Source of the DNA: Sneathiella sedimenti
GTDB lineage: Bacteria; Pseudomonadota; Alphaproteobacteria; Sneathiellales; Sneathiellaceae
Assembly: GCF_017313765.1 (NCBI RefSeq)
Contig: NZ_JAFLNC010000005.1
Span: 62,001 to 126,000 of the forward strand
Length of the DNA stretch: 64,000 bases
Direction of reading: 5' to 3'
In this document: piece after piece, positions 16,576-26,057 of the stretch
Layout: each line of letters begins with the position of its first letter
How positions within the stretch are numbered: position 1 is the first letter of the stretch
Position numbers and translations under genes: made by a program
Notes under the pieces: generated by a model
Database searches by the model: none
What the model saw: the letters and a program-made list of their open reading frames with translations, nothing else
What the model was told of the DNA's origin: nothing

Positions 16576-18399
16576 ATGTGTGGAATTATCGGCGTTCTCG
16601 GCAAGAAGGATGTGGTGCCGTCACTGATTGGCGGACTAAAGCGTCTCGAATATCGGGGCTATGACAGCGCCGGGATCGCAACCCTGACCGAGGGCGGCAT
16701 CGATCGTCGCCGGGCCGAGGGCAAGCTTGTAAATCTGGAAGAGGTACTGAAAGGCAATGGCCTGAAGGGACTTGCGGGAATTGGCCACACCCGCTGGGCG
16801 ACCCATGGCGTGCCGAATGAGGTCAACGCCCATCCGCATATGACCAAGCAGATCGCGCTCGTCCATAACGGTATTATCGAGAATTATCGCGAACTGGCCG
16901 ACGACCTGACGGCGAAAGGCTATGAGTTCGAATCCGAGACCGATACGGAAATCGCGGCGCAGCTGATCACCAGCTTTATTGACGAAGGCAAGACTCCGGA
17001 AGAGGCCATGGCCGGGGCGCTCAAGCATCTGCACGGAGCATTCTCCCTCGCGGTTATCTTCAAGGGACATGACAACCTGATGATCGGCGCCCGGCGCGGC
17101 GCCCCGCTTGCCGTTGGCTGGGGTGACGGCGAAATGTTCCTGGGGTCCGACGCCCTCGCGCTTGCGCCGCTCACCGTGCGGATTTCCTATCTGGAGGAAG
17201 ACGACTGGGCCGTACTCACCCGCGACGGCGCAACCTTCTATGACAAGGATGGCAAGCAGGTCGAACGACCGATCAAGCAGACACAGCTCTCCGGCGCGAT
17301 GATCGGCAAGGGCAACCACCGTCATTTCATGATGAAGGAAATCGCCGAGCAGCCGGCGGTAATGGGGGAGACGTTGAACAGCTTCTTCAACCCCAAGAGC
17401 CGGACCATCACGCTGCCTGACCTGCCGTTTGACTGGAACGAGCTACCAAAAGTCACCATCGTTGCCTGCGGCACCTCTTTCTATGCGGGGATGATTGCGA
17501 AATACTGGTTCGAAGGGATTGCCGATCTCAATGTCGAGGTTGATATCGCCTCCGAGTTCCGCTATCGCCAGATGCCACTCAAGAAAGGCGGGCTCGCGCT
17601 CTTTATCTCCCAGTCGGGAGAGACAGCCGATACTCTCGCGGCGCTTAAATATGCGAAGGCAAATGGCCAGCATATCGCCTCTATCGTGAATGTGGAGGAA
17701 AGCTCCATGGGCCGGGAATCAGATTTCGTATTCCATACCCAGGCCGGGCCTGAAATCGGCGTGGCGTCCACCAAGGCCTTTACTTGCCAGCTGGTTACGC
17801 TTGCCTGTATCGCCATTGATGCCGGGGTCAAGCGGGGTGTGATCAACCATGAGGAGGAAGCCCGGCTCTGTGCGGCGCTGTCCGAGGTGCCGGCGCGGGC
17901 TGCTGAAATCCTCGATAGTGATGAGAATATCAAGGCGCTTGCCGAGGCCATTTTCGAGGCGCGGGACGTGCTCTATATCGGGCGCGGCACGGGCTATCCG
18001 ATTGCCCTTGAAGGCGCGTTGAAACTGAAGGAAATTTCCTACATCCATGCGGAAGGCTATGCGGCGGGGGAACTCAAGCATGGCCCCATCGCCCTGATTG
18101 ACGAGATGGTGCCGGTGATCGTCGTCGCGCCGAGTGATCCCTATTTTGAGAAAACCGCGTCCAATATGCAGGAAGTGATGGCGCGGAATGCGCGGGTGAT
18201 CTTCCTCTCAGATGCGGCGGGGATCAAGCAGCTTGGCGACAGGGCCCTGGGCTCGATTGAACTACCGACGGTGGACCCGTTCGTTGCCCCGATCCTCTAT
18301 GCGATACCGGTGCAGATCTTGGCCTATCACGTCGCCGTACTGAAGGGCACCGACGTCGACCAGCCCCGCAATCTCGCAAAATCGGTGACGGTGGAGTAA
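16576..18399 (+). CDS. glmS: Glutamine--fructose-6-phosphate aminotransferase
   Basis: This 607-residue enzyme begins MCGIIGVLG, where Cys2 becomes the N-terminal nucleophile of the glutaminase domain; HTRWATHG and HNGIIENY complete that domain. Two SIS sugar-isomerase domains follow (CGTSFYAG, SQSGETADT, then GRGTGYPIALEGALKLKEISY), ending in the conserved KSVTVE. It converts fructose-6-P and glutamine to glucosamine-6-P, the entry point to UDP-GlcNAc. It follows glmU in the same direction. The stop is 3 bases from the convergent cfa stop, leaving no room for a separate terminator. Confidence 0.98.
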   Translation: MCGIIGVLGKKDVVPSLIGGLKRLEYRGYDSAGIATLTEGGIDRRRAEGKLVNLEEVLKGNGLKGLAGIGHTRWATHGVPNEVNAHPHMTKQIALVHNGIIENYRELADDLTAKGYEFESETDTEIAAQLITSFIDEGKTPEEAMAGALKHLHGAFSLAVIFKGHDNLMIGARRGAPLAVGWGDGEMFLGSDALALAPLTVRISYLEEDDWAVLTRDGATFYDKDGKQVERPIKQTQLSGAMIGKGNHRHFMMKEIAEQPAVMGETLNSFFNPKSRTITLPDLPFDWNELPKVTIVACGTSFYAGMIAKYWFEGIADLNVEVDIASEFRYRQMPLKKGGLALFISQSGETADTLAALKYAKANGQHIASIVNVEESSMGRESDFVFHTQAGPEIGVASTKAFTCQLVTLACIAIDAGVKRGVINHEEEARLCAALSEVPARAAEILDSDENIKALAEAIFEARDVLYIGRGTGYPIALEGALKLKEISYIHAEGYAAGELKHGPIALIDEMVPVIVVAPSDPYFEKTASNMQEVMARNARVIFLSDAAGIKQLGDRALGSIELPTVDPFVAPILYAIPVQILAYHVAVLKGTDVDQPRNLAKSVTVE

Positions 18400-18402
18400 G
18401 GA

Positions 18403-19638
18403 TTACTCCGCCGCGACGCGGGCGGCGCCGAGCTCCTTTTCCTCGATCTCGGTGATATAATCACGGGTCAAGGGCAAATCGTCCAGGCGCTTGGCGAGCT
18501 GGATCTGGAAGACAACCAGCCCGCTGTTGCGGAAGGACACCTCACTCGCCGAGAGGTAAAAGTCCCACATCCGGCAGAAGCGGTCATCATAGATTTCCCG
18601 CACGGTATCGATCTTTTCATGAAAGCGCGTCCGCCAGGCCCGCAGGGTTTCCGCATAGTGAAGCCGAAGGATCTCGATATCCGTGACATAGAGCCCGGCT
18701 TTCTCGATGGCTGGCATGACCTGTGAGAGCGGCGGGATATAGCCGCCGGGGAAGATATACTTCTGGATCCAGGCGTTCGTCGGCGAGGGACGGTCGGCAG
18801 TCCCGATGGTATGGATCAGTGCGACACCATCGTCGGTCAGGATCGATTTTACCTTGCGGAAATATTCCCCGTAATAGGGGACGCCCACATGCTCGAACAT
18901 GCCGACGGAGACAATGCGGTTGAACTTATCCGCCACATCCCGGTAGTCGGTGAGGCGATAGTCGACCTTCGCGGCCAGCCCGGTCTGTTTCGCCTTTTCC
19001 TGCGCATAGGCCAACTGGTTTTTGGAAAGGGTTACGCCTGTCACGGCCACATCGGCATTCTCGGCCAGAAACCGCGCCATTCCGCCCCAGCCACACCCGA
19101 TATCGAGCACTTTCTGGCCTGGCTTCAGGGCGAGCTTGGCCGCGATATGCGCCATTTTCTGCAATTGCGCCTGTTCAAGGCTATCGTCCGGTGACTTGAA
19201 ATAGGCGCAGGAATACTGCCGGTTCTCATCGAGAAACAGGCCATAGAATTCATCACTCAAATCATAGTGATGGGCGACATTTTTAAGTGACCGGCTCTTG
19301 GGGTTGAACTGGTTGAAAAACCAGTAAAATCGATAGGCGAAATCGCCGAAATTGACCAGCAGATTGCGAGATCCCCAACCAATATTTCGCGTAAAGAGGT
19401 CAAGAAGGTCATAAATGCTTCCTTCCTCCAGCGTGAGATCGCCTTCCATATAGGCTTCGCCCAGGAACAGCTTGGGATAGATCGCGATCTTGCGGGCCGC
19501 TTTTTTTGAATGAATCCGGATTTTAAGCTTCGGACCGGGCTTGGATCCCTTGTAAAAATGTTCCTTGCCGTCCGCATCATGAACCGTGAGTTGGCCTTGC
19601 CGGACCAGGCGTTTGAGTATTTGCGATAATAGGAACAT
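18403..19638 (-). CDS. cfa: Cyclopropane-fatty-acyl-phospholipid synthase
   Basis: This 411-residue SAM-dependent enzyme has the substrate-gripping segment HYDLSDEFYGLFLDENRQYSC, SAM motif VLDIGCGWGGMARFLAE and late conserved GGYIPPLSQ and ETLRAWR. It adds a methylene bridge to unsaturated acyl chains of membrane phospholipids, often under acid or stationary-phase stress. The N-terminal 100 residues (GPKLKIRIHSKKAARKIAIYP) form the usual lipid-binding domain. ATG 19638 is preceded by ACAGGAG. It is monocistronic, with a long upstream region. Confidence 0.95.
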   Translation of the reverse strand: MFLLSQILKRLVRQGQLTVHDADGKEHFYKGSKPGPKLKIRIHSKKAARKIAIYPKLFLGEAYMEGDLTLEEGSIYDLLDLFTRNIGWGSRNLLVNFGDFAYRFYWFFNQFNPKSRSLKNVAHHYDLSDEFYGLFLDENRQYSCAYFKSPDDSLEQAQLQKMAHIAAKLALKPGQKVLDIGCGWGGMARFLAENADVAVTGVTLSKNQLAYAQEKAKQTGLAAKVDYRLTDYRDVADKFNRIVSVGMFEHVGVPYYGEYFRKVKSILTDDGVALIHTIGTADRPSPTNAWIQKYIFPGGYIPPLSQVMPAIEKAGLYVTDIEILRLHYAETLRAWRTRFHEKIDTVREIYDDRFCRMWDFYLSASEVSFRNSGLVVFQIQLAKRLDDLPLTRDYITEIEEKELGAARVAAE

Positions 19639-19966
19639 ATCAACTCCTGTAATCTGGTCCGGCTTACGGCAAACGACCAGGCGTTTACCCGCAAGGCGGA
19701 GGACATTGTTCAGTTGTCTCTTATTTCCAATTAGGCCGTCAATTCACGCCACCGCAGACATGGTCAGGTATCCCTGAACGATATAGCGGCCTCCCATAAC
19801 CCTTCTCTAACTCGTTCACTATATTACTATATTCAATAATTCTGAAACCTTGTAGAGCCAAAATCAAGCCCAATTTCAGTAATTCAGGCGGGTTTCCCTC
19901 CTTTTGGGGGAAATTACACCGCTTTATGCGCCGGTTCGGCCACCGTGTGACGGGCGCAAGCTGGGC
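19639..19966. other. Intergenic region upstream of cfa, no gene
   Basis: These 328 bases lie between cfa and the PAS gene, both on the minus strand. The stretch 19790-19880 is AT-rich and suits a promoter for cfa. TTTCCC (19892-19897) and GGGAAA near 19909-19914 can form a short hairpin after the PAS stop, without a T run, so a terminator is doubtful. Nothing else is supported. Confidence 0.5.
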
Positions 19967-20470
19967 TCAATCCACCAGGGAAATCGACCCGAGCAAATGG
20001 CCAACGCTGCCATCTTCGCGCAAAAGCGGAAGATCAACAGTTTCAAAGCAGGCAACCTTGACTTCCATAATTTCGACAACGCCGGTGCAGCGGCCCGGCT
20101 TTTTCTCTTCCACCAGGGTATCAAGGTAGCCTGCCAAACGGCGCAGCTCTGGAAGCTCACTGGTGAGGGAAATTTCCTGGCCACGGAAGGAAGATCCGAA
20201 AATATTCACCACATTCTCCCCATTTAGCCGGAACAGATACTGACCGGGCGCGATTGCTTCAATCAGGTAGAGCGACGGCGCTATTTCCCAATGGCGGGAA
20301 ATATCGAAATCATCCCGTGTCGGCAATTGGGGGGTGTAGCTTTCCCACCACTGATAAAGATTGCGGATTGTTGGTGACTTAAATTCATCCACGGAGGTCG
20401 CGTCCAGGCGAATAACTTTTTTAACATTGTCTGATCGTGGTTCTACCTCAATGGCTTTCTCTTTCACCAT
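19967..20470 (-). CDS. PAS_5-type domain protein
   Basis: The 167-residue protein contains the segment SPTIRNLYQWWESYTPQLPTRDDFDI followed by LIEAIAPGQYLFRLNGENVV and GQEISL, the pattern of the PAS_5 family found in multiple copies in Rhodospirillales and relatives. No output domain is attached, so it is a stand-alone sensor-like module of unknown ligand. ATG 20470 has an AAGGAT ribosome site; a longer reading would begin inside the end of the exporter gene. It follows the CDF exporter by 19 bases on the same strand, so the two are probably one operon. Confidence 0.78.
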   Translation of the reverse strand: MVKEKAIEVEPRSDNVKKVIRLDATSVDEFKSPTIRNLYQWWESYTPQLPTRDDFDISRHWEIAPSLYLIEAIAPGQYLFRLNGENVVNIFGSSFRGQEISLTSELPELRRLAGYLDTLVEEKKPGRCTGVVEIMEVKVACFETVDLPLLREDGSVGHLLGSISLVD

Positions 20471-20489
20471 ATTTTTATCCTTATTATTA

Positions 20490-21419
20490 TTATTCTGATG
20501 TGGCGCGATTATGGGAAAGGAAGCTTTGTGCCTCGATAAAGACGCGTTTGACATTGGGATATTGCGCCTTGATACGTATTTCCATGTCGCTGATCATTTC
20601 CTCCACATCGGAGGAGGACAGATTATCGGCAAAATCAAGACTGACATTCACCAGAATATCCGTTGGCCCCAGATGCATGGTCAGCAGTTCATTGACGCTG
20701 ACGATCCGGCCGTTATCCTGCAACAAGGCCCGGATCCCCTCGGTCACCGCCGTACCGGCGCTTTCGCCGATCAGCAGGCCCTTGCACTCGATGGAGAGAA
20801 GGATCGCCACGCCAGCGAGAATGGCTGCAATCACCACAGACGCGACGCCGTCCAATTCGGGTATGCCGAGATACTGGGCGAGGAAGATACCAATCAGGGC
20901 CGTAACGAGCCCCAACATGGCGGCCGTATCCTCGAACAGTATGGTGAAGATGGTGGGGTCCTTGCTGCGACGAACCTCCTCCCAAAGGCCGCGCTTTCCT
21001 TTGATTTTCTTAAATTCAAGATAGGCAACGGACCAGGCCCAGCCCTCGAAAATTATCGCAAGTCCCAATACGACATAGTTCCAGGTCGGGTCAGTGATAA
21101 CCTCAGGATTGCGGATATGCTTGATCCCTTCATAAAGGGAAATGCCCGAACCGAGCGCAAAGATCAGGATGGCGACCACAAAGGCCCAGAAGTAGAGTTC
21201 CATCCCGTACCCAAAAGGATGCATTTCGTCGGGCTGTTTCTTCGCGCGCCTGAGTCCATGTAGCATCAGGACCTGGTTGCCGGTATCGACAAGGGAGTGA
21301 ACCCCCTCGCTCAGCATTGCGGAACTGCCAGTAAAGGTGGCTGCAACAAACTTACAGACTGCGATCAGAGAATTTCCAATTAATGCCGCATAGATAACTT
21401 TTTTCGATCCACTGGCCAC
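20490..21419 (-). CDS. Cation diffusion facilitator (CDF) family metal exporter
   Basis: An inner-membrane transporter of about six helices. It has the CDF TM2 metal site in SSAMLSEGVHSLVDTGNQ, the loop motif HPFGYGMELYFWAF, and a second site region LFEDTAAMLGLVTALIG as in the SLC30A9-like branch. The C-terminal cytosolic domain is ferredoxin-like (LGPTDILVNVSLDFA). I prefer GTG 21419 (VASGSKKVIYAAL, 309 residues), which has GGAGAG seven bases upstream; a longer frame would add about 49 unconserved residues. It probably exports Zn(II), Fe(II) or similar. A PAS_5 gene follows in the same operon. Confidence 0.87.
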   Translation of the reverse strand: MASGSKKVIYAALIGNSLIAVCKFVAATFTGSSAMLSEGVHSLVDTGNQVLMLHGLRRAKKQPDEMHPFGYGMELYFWAFVVAILIFALGSGISLYEGIKHIRNPEVITDPTWNYVVLGLAIIFEGWAWSVAYLEFKKIKGKRGLWEEVRRSKDPTIFTILFEDTAAMLGLVTALIGIFLAQYLGIPELDGVASVVIAAILAGVAILLSIECKGLLIGESAGTAVTEGIRALLQDNGRIVSVNELLTMHLGPTDILVNVSLDFADNLSSSDVEEMISDMEIRIKAQYPNVKRVFIEAQSFLSHNRATSE

Positions 21420-21524
21420 AGGACACTCTCCACAATATGATATACTCACTCGCAGATTACGGTGCCACGGCATAATTTTCAACCAACTCCTCAGCAAAAT
21501 CAGGAAACGGTTGAGGATCGCCGA

Positions 21525-21552
21525 TTGACTATTAGATATTGTGGCATAAACT
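21525..21552 (+). promoter_or_regulatory. Candidate sigma-70 promoter of gabD
   Basis: TTGACT (21525-21530), a 16-base spacer and TAAACT (21547-21552) lie 62 bases before the gabD start. The -35 box differs from consensus by one base and the -10 box by two. Confidence 0.4.
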
Positions 21553-21614
21553 CCGGGCTCAAACATGGCGCCGGAGGCCGGGCGACCCCAATAACTGAAT
21601 GCAAGGAGTTCACC

Positions 21615-23096
21615 ATGCTGGACAAAAACACCAATCCGCTAAACCTGAAAGATCCAGACCTGTTACGGATGCAGGGACTTGTGGCCGGAAAATGGTGCGA
21701 TGCAGATGGCGGCGGTAAAATCGATGTGACCAACCCGGCGACCGGGGAGGTGATCGGGACCGTGCCGAGCATGGGGGCCGCCGAAACGCGCTGCGCGATC
21801 GAGGCGGCGAAAGCCGCCATGCCCGGCTGGGCCGGAAAAACCGCGAAAGAACGAGCCACCATCCTGCGTAAATGGTATGACCTGATGCTGGAGAACACAG
21901 ACGACCTCGCGAAAATCATGACGGTCGAGATGGGCAAGCCGCTGGCCGAAGCGAAAGGGGAGGTGGCTTACGCCGCGTCCTTCATCGAATGGTTCGCCGA
22001 GGAAGGCAAGCGCATCTATGGCGACACAATCCCGGAGCATCAAAGCGACAAGCGCATTGTCGTGATTAAACAGCCGATCGGCGTGACCGTCGCGATCACC
22101 CCTTGGAATTTCCCCATCGCCATGATCACGCGCAAGGCCGCTCCGGCTCTTGCGGCCGGATGCCCGATGGTGATCAAGCCCGCGGAGCTTACACCTTTTT
22201 CCGCCTTCGCCATGGCGGTCCTGGCGGAACGGGCGGGAATTCCTGCCGGCATTCTCGGCGTCGTCACGGGAGAGGCGGCCGATATCGGCAAGGAGATGAC
22301 ATCCAACCCCATTGTGGCCAAGCTGACGTTCACCGGCTCTACCGCGGTCGGCAAGCTGCTGATGGAGCAATGCGCGGGTACAGTCAAGAAAACCTCCATG
22401 GAACTCGGCGGGAATGCTCCCTTTATCGTCTTTGATGACGCGAATCTCGAGGAGGCGGTCGAGGCCGCGATTGCCAGCAAATACCGCAACGCCGGACAGA
22501 CCTGTGTCTGCGCCAACCGCATTTATGTGCAGGAAAGCATCCAGGACGCGTTCGTTGCCAGGCTGACAGAACGGGTGAAGGACCTGAAAGTCGGCAATGG
22601 CCTGGAGGACGGCGTCATGCAGGGGCCGCTGATTACCGAAGCCGCCGTCAAGAAGGTTGAAGATCATATCAAGGATGCGCTGGAGAAAGGCGCGACGCTG
22701 GCCCTTGGCGGCCATCGGCATCCCCTTGGCCACACCTTCTTTGAACCGACCATCCTGACCGGCGTGACACAGGAAATGAAGGTCGCGAAGGAAGAAACCT
22801 TTGGGCCCATGGCGCCGATTTTCACCTTCAAGGAGGAGGCCGACGTCATCGCCATGGCGAATGATACGGAATTCGGTCTTGCCGCCTATCTCTGCGCCCG
22901 TGATATCGGCCGGATCTGGCGGGTGAGCGAAGCGCTCGAATATGGCATCGTCGGCATCAATACGGGCATCATCTCGACGGAAGTTGCACCCTTTGGCGGT
23001 GTTAAACAGTCCGGAATTGGGCGAGAGGGTTCAAAATACGGCATTGATGATTATCTGGAGATTAAATACATGTGTATCGGCGGCATCAACAGCTGA
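21615..23096 (+). CDS. gabD: NAD(P)-dependent succinate-semialdehyde dehydrogenase
   Basis: This 493-residue aldehyde dehydrogenase starts at ATG 21615 behind AAGGAG. It shows ITPWNFPIAMITRK (cofactor site), FTGSTAVGK, the catalytic Glu in MELGGNAPF and catalytic Cys in RNAGQTCVCANRI. The SSADH-type C terminus (FGGVKQSGIGREGSKYGIDDYLEIKYMCIGG) points to GabD rather than other family members. It oxidises succinic semialdehyde to succinate in GABA use. No GABA transaminase is adjacent. gor follows on the same strand 69 bases later. Confidence 0.93.
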   Translation: MLDKNTNPLNLKDPDLLRMQGLVAGKWCDADGGGKIDVTNPATGEVIGTVPSMGAAETRCAIEAAKAAMPGWAGKTAKERATILRKWYDLMLENTDDLAKIMTVEMGKPLAEAKGEVAYAASFIEWFAEEGKRIYGDTIPEHQSDKRIVVIKQPIGVTVAITPWNFPIAMITRKAAPALAAGCPMVIKPAELTPFSAFAMAVLAERAGIPAGILGVVTGEAADIGKEMTSNPIVAKLTFTGSTAVGKLLMEQCAGTVKKTSMELGGNAPFIVFDDANLEEAVEAAIASKYRNAGQTCVCANRIYVQESIQDAFVARLTERVKDLKVGNGLEDGVMQGPLITEAAVKKVEDHIKDALEKGATLALGGHRHPLGHTFFEPTILTGVTQEMKVAKEETFGPMAPIFTFKEEADVIAMANDTEFGLAAYLCARDIGRIWRVSEALEYGIVGINTGIISTEVAPFGGVKQSGIGREGSKYGIDDYLEIKYMCIGGINS

Positions 23097-23165
23097 TCGC
23101 CGATACCTACTCTGGGGCCGCGCTAACCCGATGCCGGAACGGCATCCGATTATAGGAAGAATAAA

Positions 23166-24521
23166 GTGGAATTCGATTACGACCTTTTTGTCATCGGGGC
23201 CGGCTCCGGTGGTGTCCGCGCCTCGCGCATTTCCTCCAGCCTCGGCGCCAAGGTGGCGATTGCCGAGGAGTTTCGCGTTGGCGGCACCTGTGTTATCCGT
23301 GGCTGCGTGCCGAAAAAGCTGCTGGTCTATGCGAGCCATTACTCGGAGGATTTCGAGGACGCCGCCGCCTATGGCTGGACCGTTGGCAAGCCGACCCATT
23401 CATGGAAGACGCTGATCGCCAACAAGGACAAGGAAATCGACCGGCTCAACCGTATCTATCATACGATCCTCGATAACAATAAAGTCGAGTTGTATCAGGG
23501 CCGCGCAACACTCGTTGACCGCAATACGGTACGTGTCGGCGATAAGGAGATTACGGCGAAATATATCCTGATTGCCACGGGCGGCGCGCCGGTCATGCCG
23601 GATATTCCGGGGATTGAACACGCCATCTCCTCCAATGAGGCGTTTCATCTTGAGGAATTCCCGAAACGGGTGATTGTTGTCGGCGGCGGCTATATCGCGG
23701 TCGAGTTTGCCGGCATTTTCAACGGCCTTGGCGCCGAGGTAACGCAGCTTTACCGCAGCACGCAGATTCTGCGCGGCTTCGATGCGGATGTGCAGAAGTT
23801 CCTCGCCGACGAGATCCAGAAAAAGGGCATCGACCTGCGCACCCATTCAAACCCGGCAAAGATCGAGAAAACTGACAGCGGTCTGAAGGTCACGCTGGAG
23901 GATGGCGATGTGCTGGAAACCGACGCCATCATGTATGCCACCGGTCGCCGCCCCAACACAGAGGGACTCGGCCTTGAAGACATCGGGGTCGAGCTGAAAG
24001 AGAACGGTGCGGTAAAAGTCACACCGGATTCGCAGACCACGGTGGACAATATCTACGCCGTTGGCGACGTCACCGACCGGATCGCGCTGACCCCGGTCGC
24101 CATCCATGAAGGCATGGCCTTCGCCGAGACGGTTTTCGGCGGCCGTCCGCGCGCGATGGATCACGAAAATGTCCCCTCCGCCGTCTTTTCCCAGCCACAG
24201 GTCGGCACCGTCGGCCTGACTGAGGCGGAGGCGCGGGAAAGATATGGCGAGGTTGATATCTATAAATCCGAATTCCGCCCGATGAAGCAGACGCTGACCG
24301 GTGGTACGGAGAAGGCGTTCGTCAAGCTGATCGTCGATGCGGAAAGTGATATCGTGGTCGGCGCGCATATTGTCGGCGGGGATGCCGCGGAAATTATCCA
24401 GGCCGTTGGCATCGCGCTCAAATGCAAGGCGACGAAGACACAATTTGACTCGACCGTTGGCGTTCATCCGTCTCTTGCCGAGGAAATCGTCACCATGCGG
24501 GAGAAATTTGTCGCCGCGTGA
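23166..24521 (+). CDS. gor: Glutathione-disulfide reductase
   Basis: This 451-residue flavoprotein starts at GTG 23166 behind AGGA. It shows FAD motif GAGSGGVRASRISS, redox-active disulfide GGTCVIRGCVPKKL, NAD(P) fold VVGGGYIAVEFAG, and the C-terminal catalytic His-Glu in GVHPSLAEE. GCVPKK and the Arg-containing segment after the second fold (LYRSTQILRGFD) indicate glutathione reductase rather than lipoamide dehydrogenase or mercuric reductase. It regenerates reduced glutathione in the cytoplasm using NADPH. A large bulged hairpin lies between it and the next gene. Confidence 0.93.
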   Translation: MEFDYDLFVIGAGSGGVRASRISSSLGAKVAIAEEFRVGGTCVIRGCVPKKLLVYASHYSEDFEDAAAYGWTVGKPTHSWKTLIANKDKEIDRLNRIYHTILDNNKVELYQGRATLVDRNTVRVGDKEITAKYILIATGGAPVMPDIPGIEHAISSNEAFHLEEFPKRVIVVGGGYIAVEFAGIFNGLGAEVTQLYRSTQILRGFDADVQKFLADEIQKKGIDLRTHSNPAKIEKTDSGLKVTLEDGDVLETDAIMYATGRRPNTEGLGLEDIGVELKENGAVKVTPDSQTTVDNIYAVGDVTDRIALTPVAIHEGMAFAETVFGGRPRAMDHENVPSAVFSQPQVGTVGLTEAEARERYGEVDIYKSEFRPMKQTLTGGTEKAFVKLIVDAESDIVVGAHIVGGDAAEIIQAVGIALKCKATKTQFDSTVGVHPSLAEEIVTMREKFVAA

Positions 24522-24550
24522 GGTTGACCTAATTTGACGGAAAAGGGGAA

Positions 24551-24594
24551 AACAGGCCCGGTTTTTTGACGGAAATGTCGAAAAAAGGCCTGTT
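24551..24594 (+). promoter_or_regulatory. Long bulged hairpin between gor and DAHP synthase
   Basis: AACAGGCC (24551-24558) pairs with GGCCTGTT (24587-24594), then TTTTTT with AAAAAA, then GAC with GTC around loop GGAAAT, about 17 pairs with two bulges. There is no T run after the right arm, so it is not a classic terminator. An 11-base direct repeat, TTTGACGGAAA, occurs at 24533-24543 and again inside the hairpin at 24565-24575. It could be a gor 3' structure or part of an aro leader. Confidence 0.5.
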
Positions 24595-24665
24595 ATCCAT
24601 TGCGAAAACCATAAAAGGCTGTAGATAATAGCTCTTTGAGCGAATGAGATTTAAGGAATAGTGCG

Positions 24666-26045
24666 ATGTCTAAAACCTGGACCCCTGAAAGCTGGAGACA
24701 AAAACCTGTACGCCAGCTGCCGACCTATCCGGACATCCAGGCCCTGGAAGCTGTGGAAAATGAACTGAAATCCTTTCCACCGCTCGTATTTGCAGGTGAG
24801 GCAAGAAGCCTTAAGAAAAAGCTGGCAGAAGTGGCCAACGGCCGGGCTTTCCTCCTTCAGGGCGGCGACTGCGCCGAAAGCTTCGCTGAATTCCACCCGA
24901 ATACCATTCGCGACACCTTCAAGGTGCTGCTGCAGATGGCGGTTGTCCTGACCTTCGGGGCAAACTGCCCAATCGTGAAGGTCGGCCGTCTTGCCGGCCA
25001 GTTCGCCAAGCCGCGTTCTTCCGATACGGAAACCGTGGGCGGCGTCGAGCTGCCAAGCTATCGCGGGGATATCATCAATGGCTTTGAATTTGATGAAGCC
25101 TCCCGCGTTCCTGATCCTGCGCGGATGCTGAAGGCCTATTCCCAGGCGGCCTCGACCCTCAACCTGCTGCGCGCCTTCGCGCAAGGCGGCTATGCGGACC
25201 TGCATCAGGTCCATAGCTGGAACATGGGATTTGTCGCCAGCGGTGATCAAGGCGAACGGTACCGCGAAATGGCCGATCGCATTCATGACGCGCTTGCCTT
25301 CATGGAAGCCTGCGGCGTGACCTCGGTCAATACCCCGGAAATGGGACGGACCGACTTCTACACCTCGCATGAGGCATTATTGCTCCCTTATGAGCAGTCA
25401 TTGACCCGCGTCGACAGTACATCGGGCGACTATTACGACACTTCCGCCCATATGCTGTGGATCGGTGATCGCACCCGCGATCCGGATGAAGCGCATGTGG
25501 AATTCCTGCGCGGTGTCGGCAACCCGATTGGTGTCAAGGCCGGCCCGACGCAATCCGCAGACGGTTTGCTTCGCCTGATTGATGAACTGAACCCGAAGAA
25601 TGAGGCGGGACGGATGACGGTTATCTGCCGTTTCGGCGCGGACAATGTCGAGAAACACCTGCCGGAGCTGATCCGCAGGGTCGAGCGGGAAGGGCGGACG
25701 GTCGTCTGGTCCTGCGATCCCATGCATGGCAATACGATCAAGTCCTCCACCGGCTACAAGACCCGCCCGGTCGATCGCATCCTGACGGAAGTGCGTCAGT
25801 TCTTCGACGTGCATCAGGCCGAGGGCACCTATGCCGGCGGCGTTCATTTCGAGATGACCGGCCAGAATGTCACCGAATGTATCGGCGGCGCCTTTGAGGT
25901 AACCGAGGAAGGATTGAGCGATCGGTATCATACCGCCTGTGATCCACGCCTCAACGCCAACCAGGCGCTGGAATTAGCGTTCCTGATTTCCGAAATGATC
26001 AAGAAGGAAAGGGGCAACGGGACGGCAATCGCAGCCGCCTCGTAA
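24666..26045 (+). CDS. 3-deoxy-7-phosphoheptulonate (DAHP) synthase, class II (plant type)
   Basis: This 459-residue enzyme condenses phosphoenolpyruvate and erythrose-4-phosphate, the first step of aromatic amino-acid synthesis. Class II markers include [19 protein letters not shown] at the N terminus, [31 protein letters not shown] (PEP/E4P binding) and the late metal site [18 protein letters not shown]. Class II enzymes are unrelated in sequence to Escherichia coli AroFGH and are often regulated differently. It begins a long plus-strand run; the next gene follows 12 bases later. aroQ, a later enzyme of the same pathway, is at 60949. Confidence 0.96.
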   Translation: MSKTWTPESWRQKPVRQLPTYPDIQALEAVENELKSFPPLVFAGEARSLKKKLAEVANGRAFLLQGGDCAESFAEFHPNTIRDTFKVLLQMAVVLTFGANCPIVKVGRLAGQFAKPRSSDTETVGGVELPSYRGDIINGFEFDEASRVPDPARMLKAYSQAASTLNLLRAFAQGGYADLHQVHSWNMGFVASGDQGERYREMADRIHDALAFMEACGVTSVNTPEMGRTDFYTSHEALLLPYEQSLTRVDSTSGDYYDTSAHMLWIGDRTRDPDEAHVEFLRGVGNPIGVKAGPTQSADGLLRLIDELNPKNEAGRMTVICRFGADNVEKHLPELIRRVEREGRTVVWSCDPMHGNTIKSSTGYKTRPVDRILTEVRQFFDVHQAEGTYAGGVHFEMTGQNVTECIGGAFEVTEEGLSDRYHTACDPRLNANQALELAFLISEMIKKERGNGTAIAAAS

Positions 26046-26057
26046 TCTTCAACGGAT

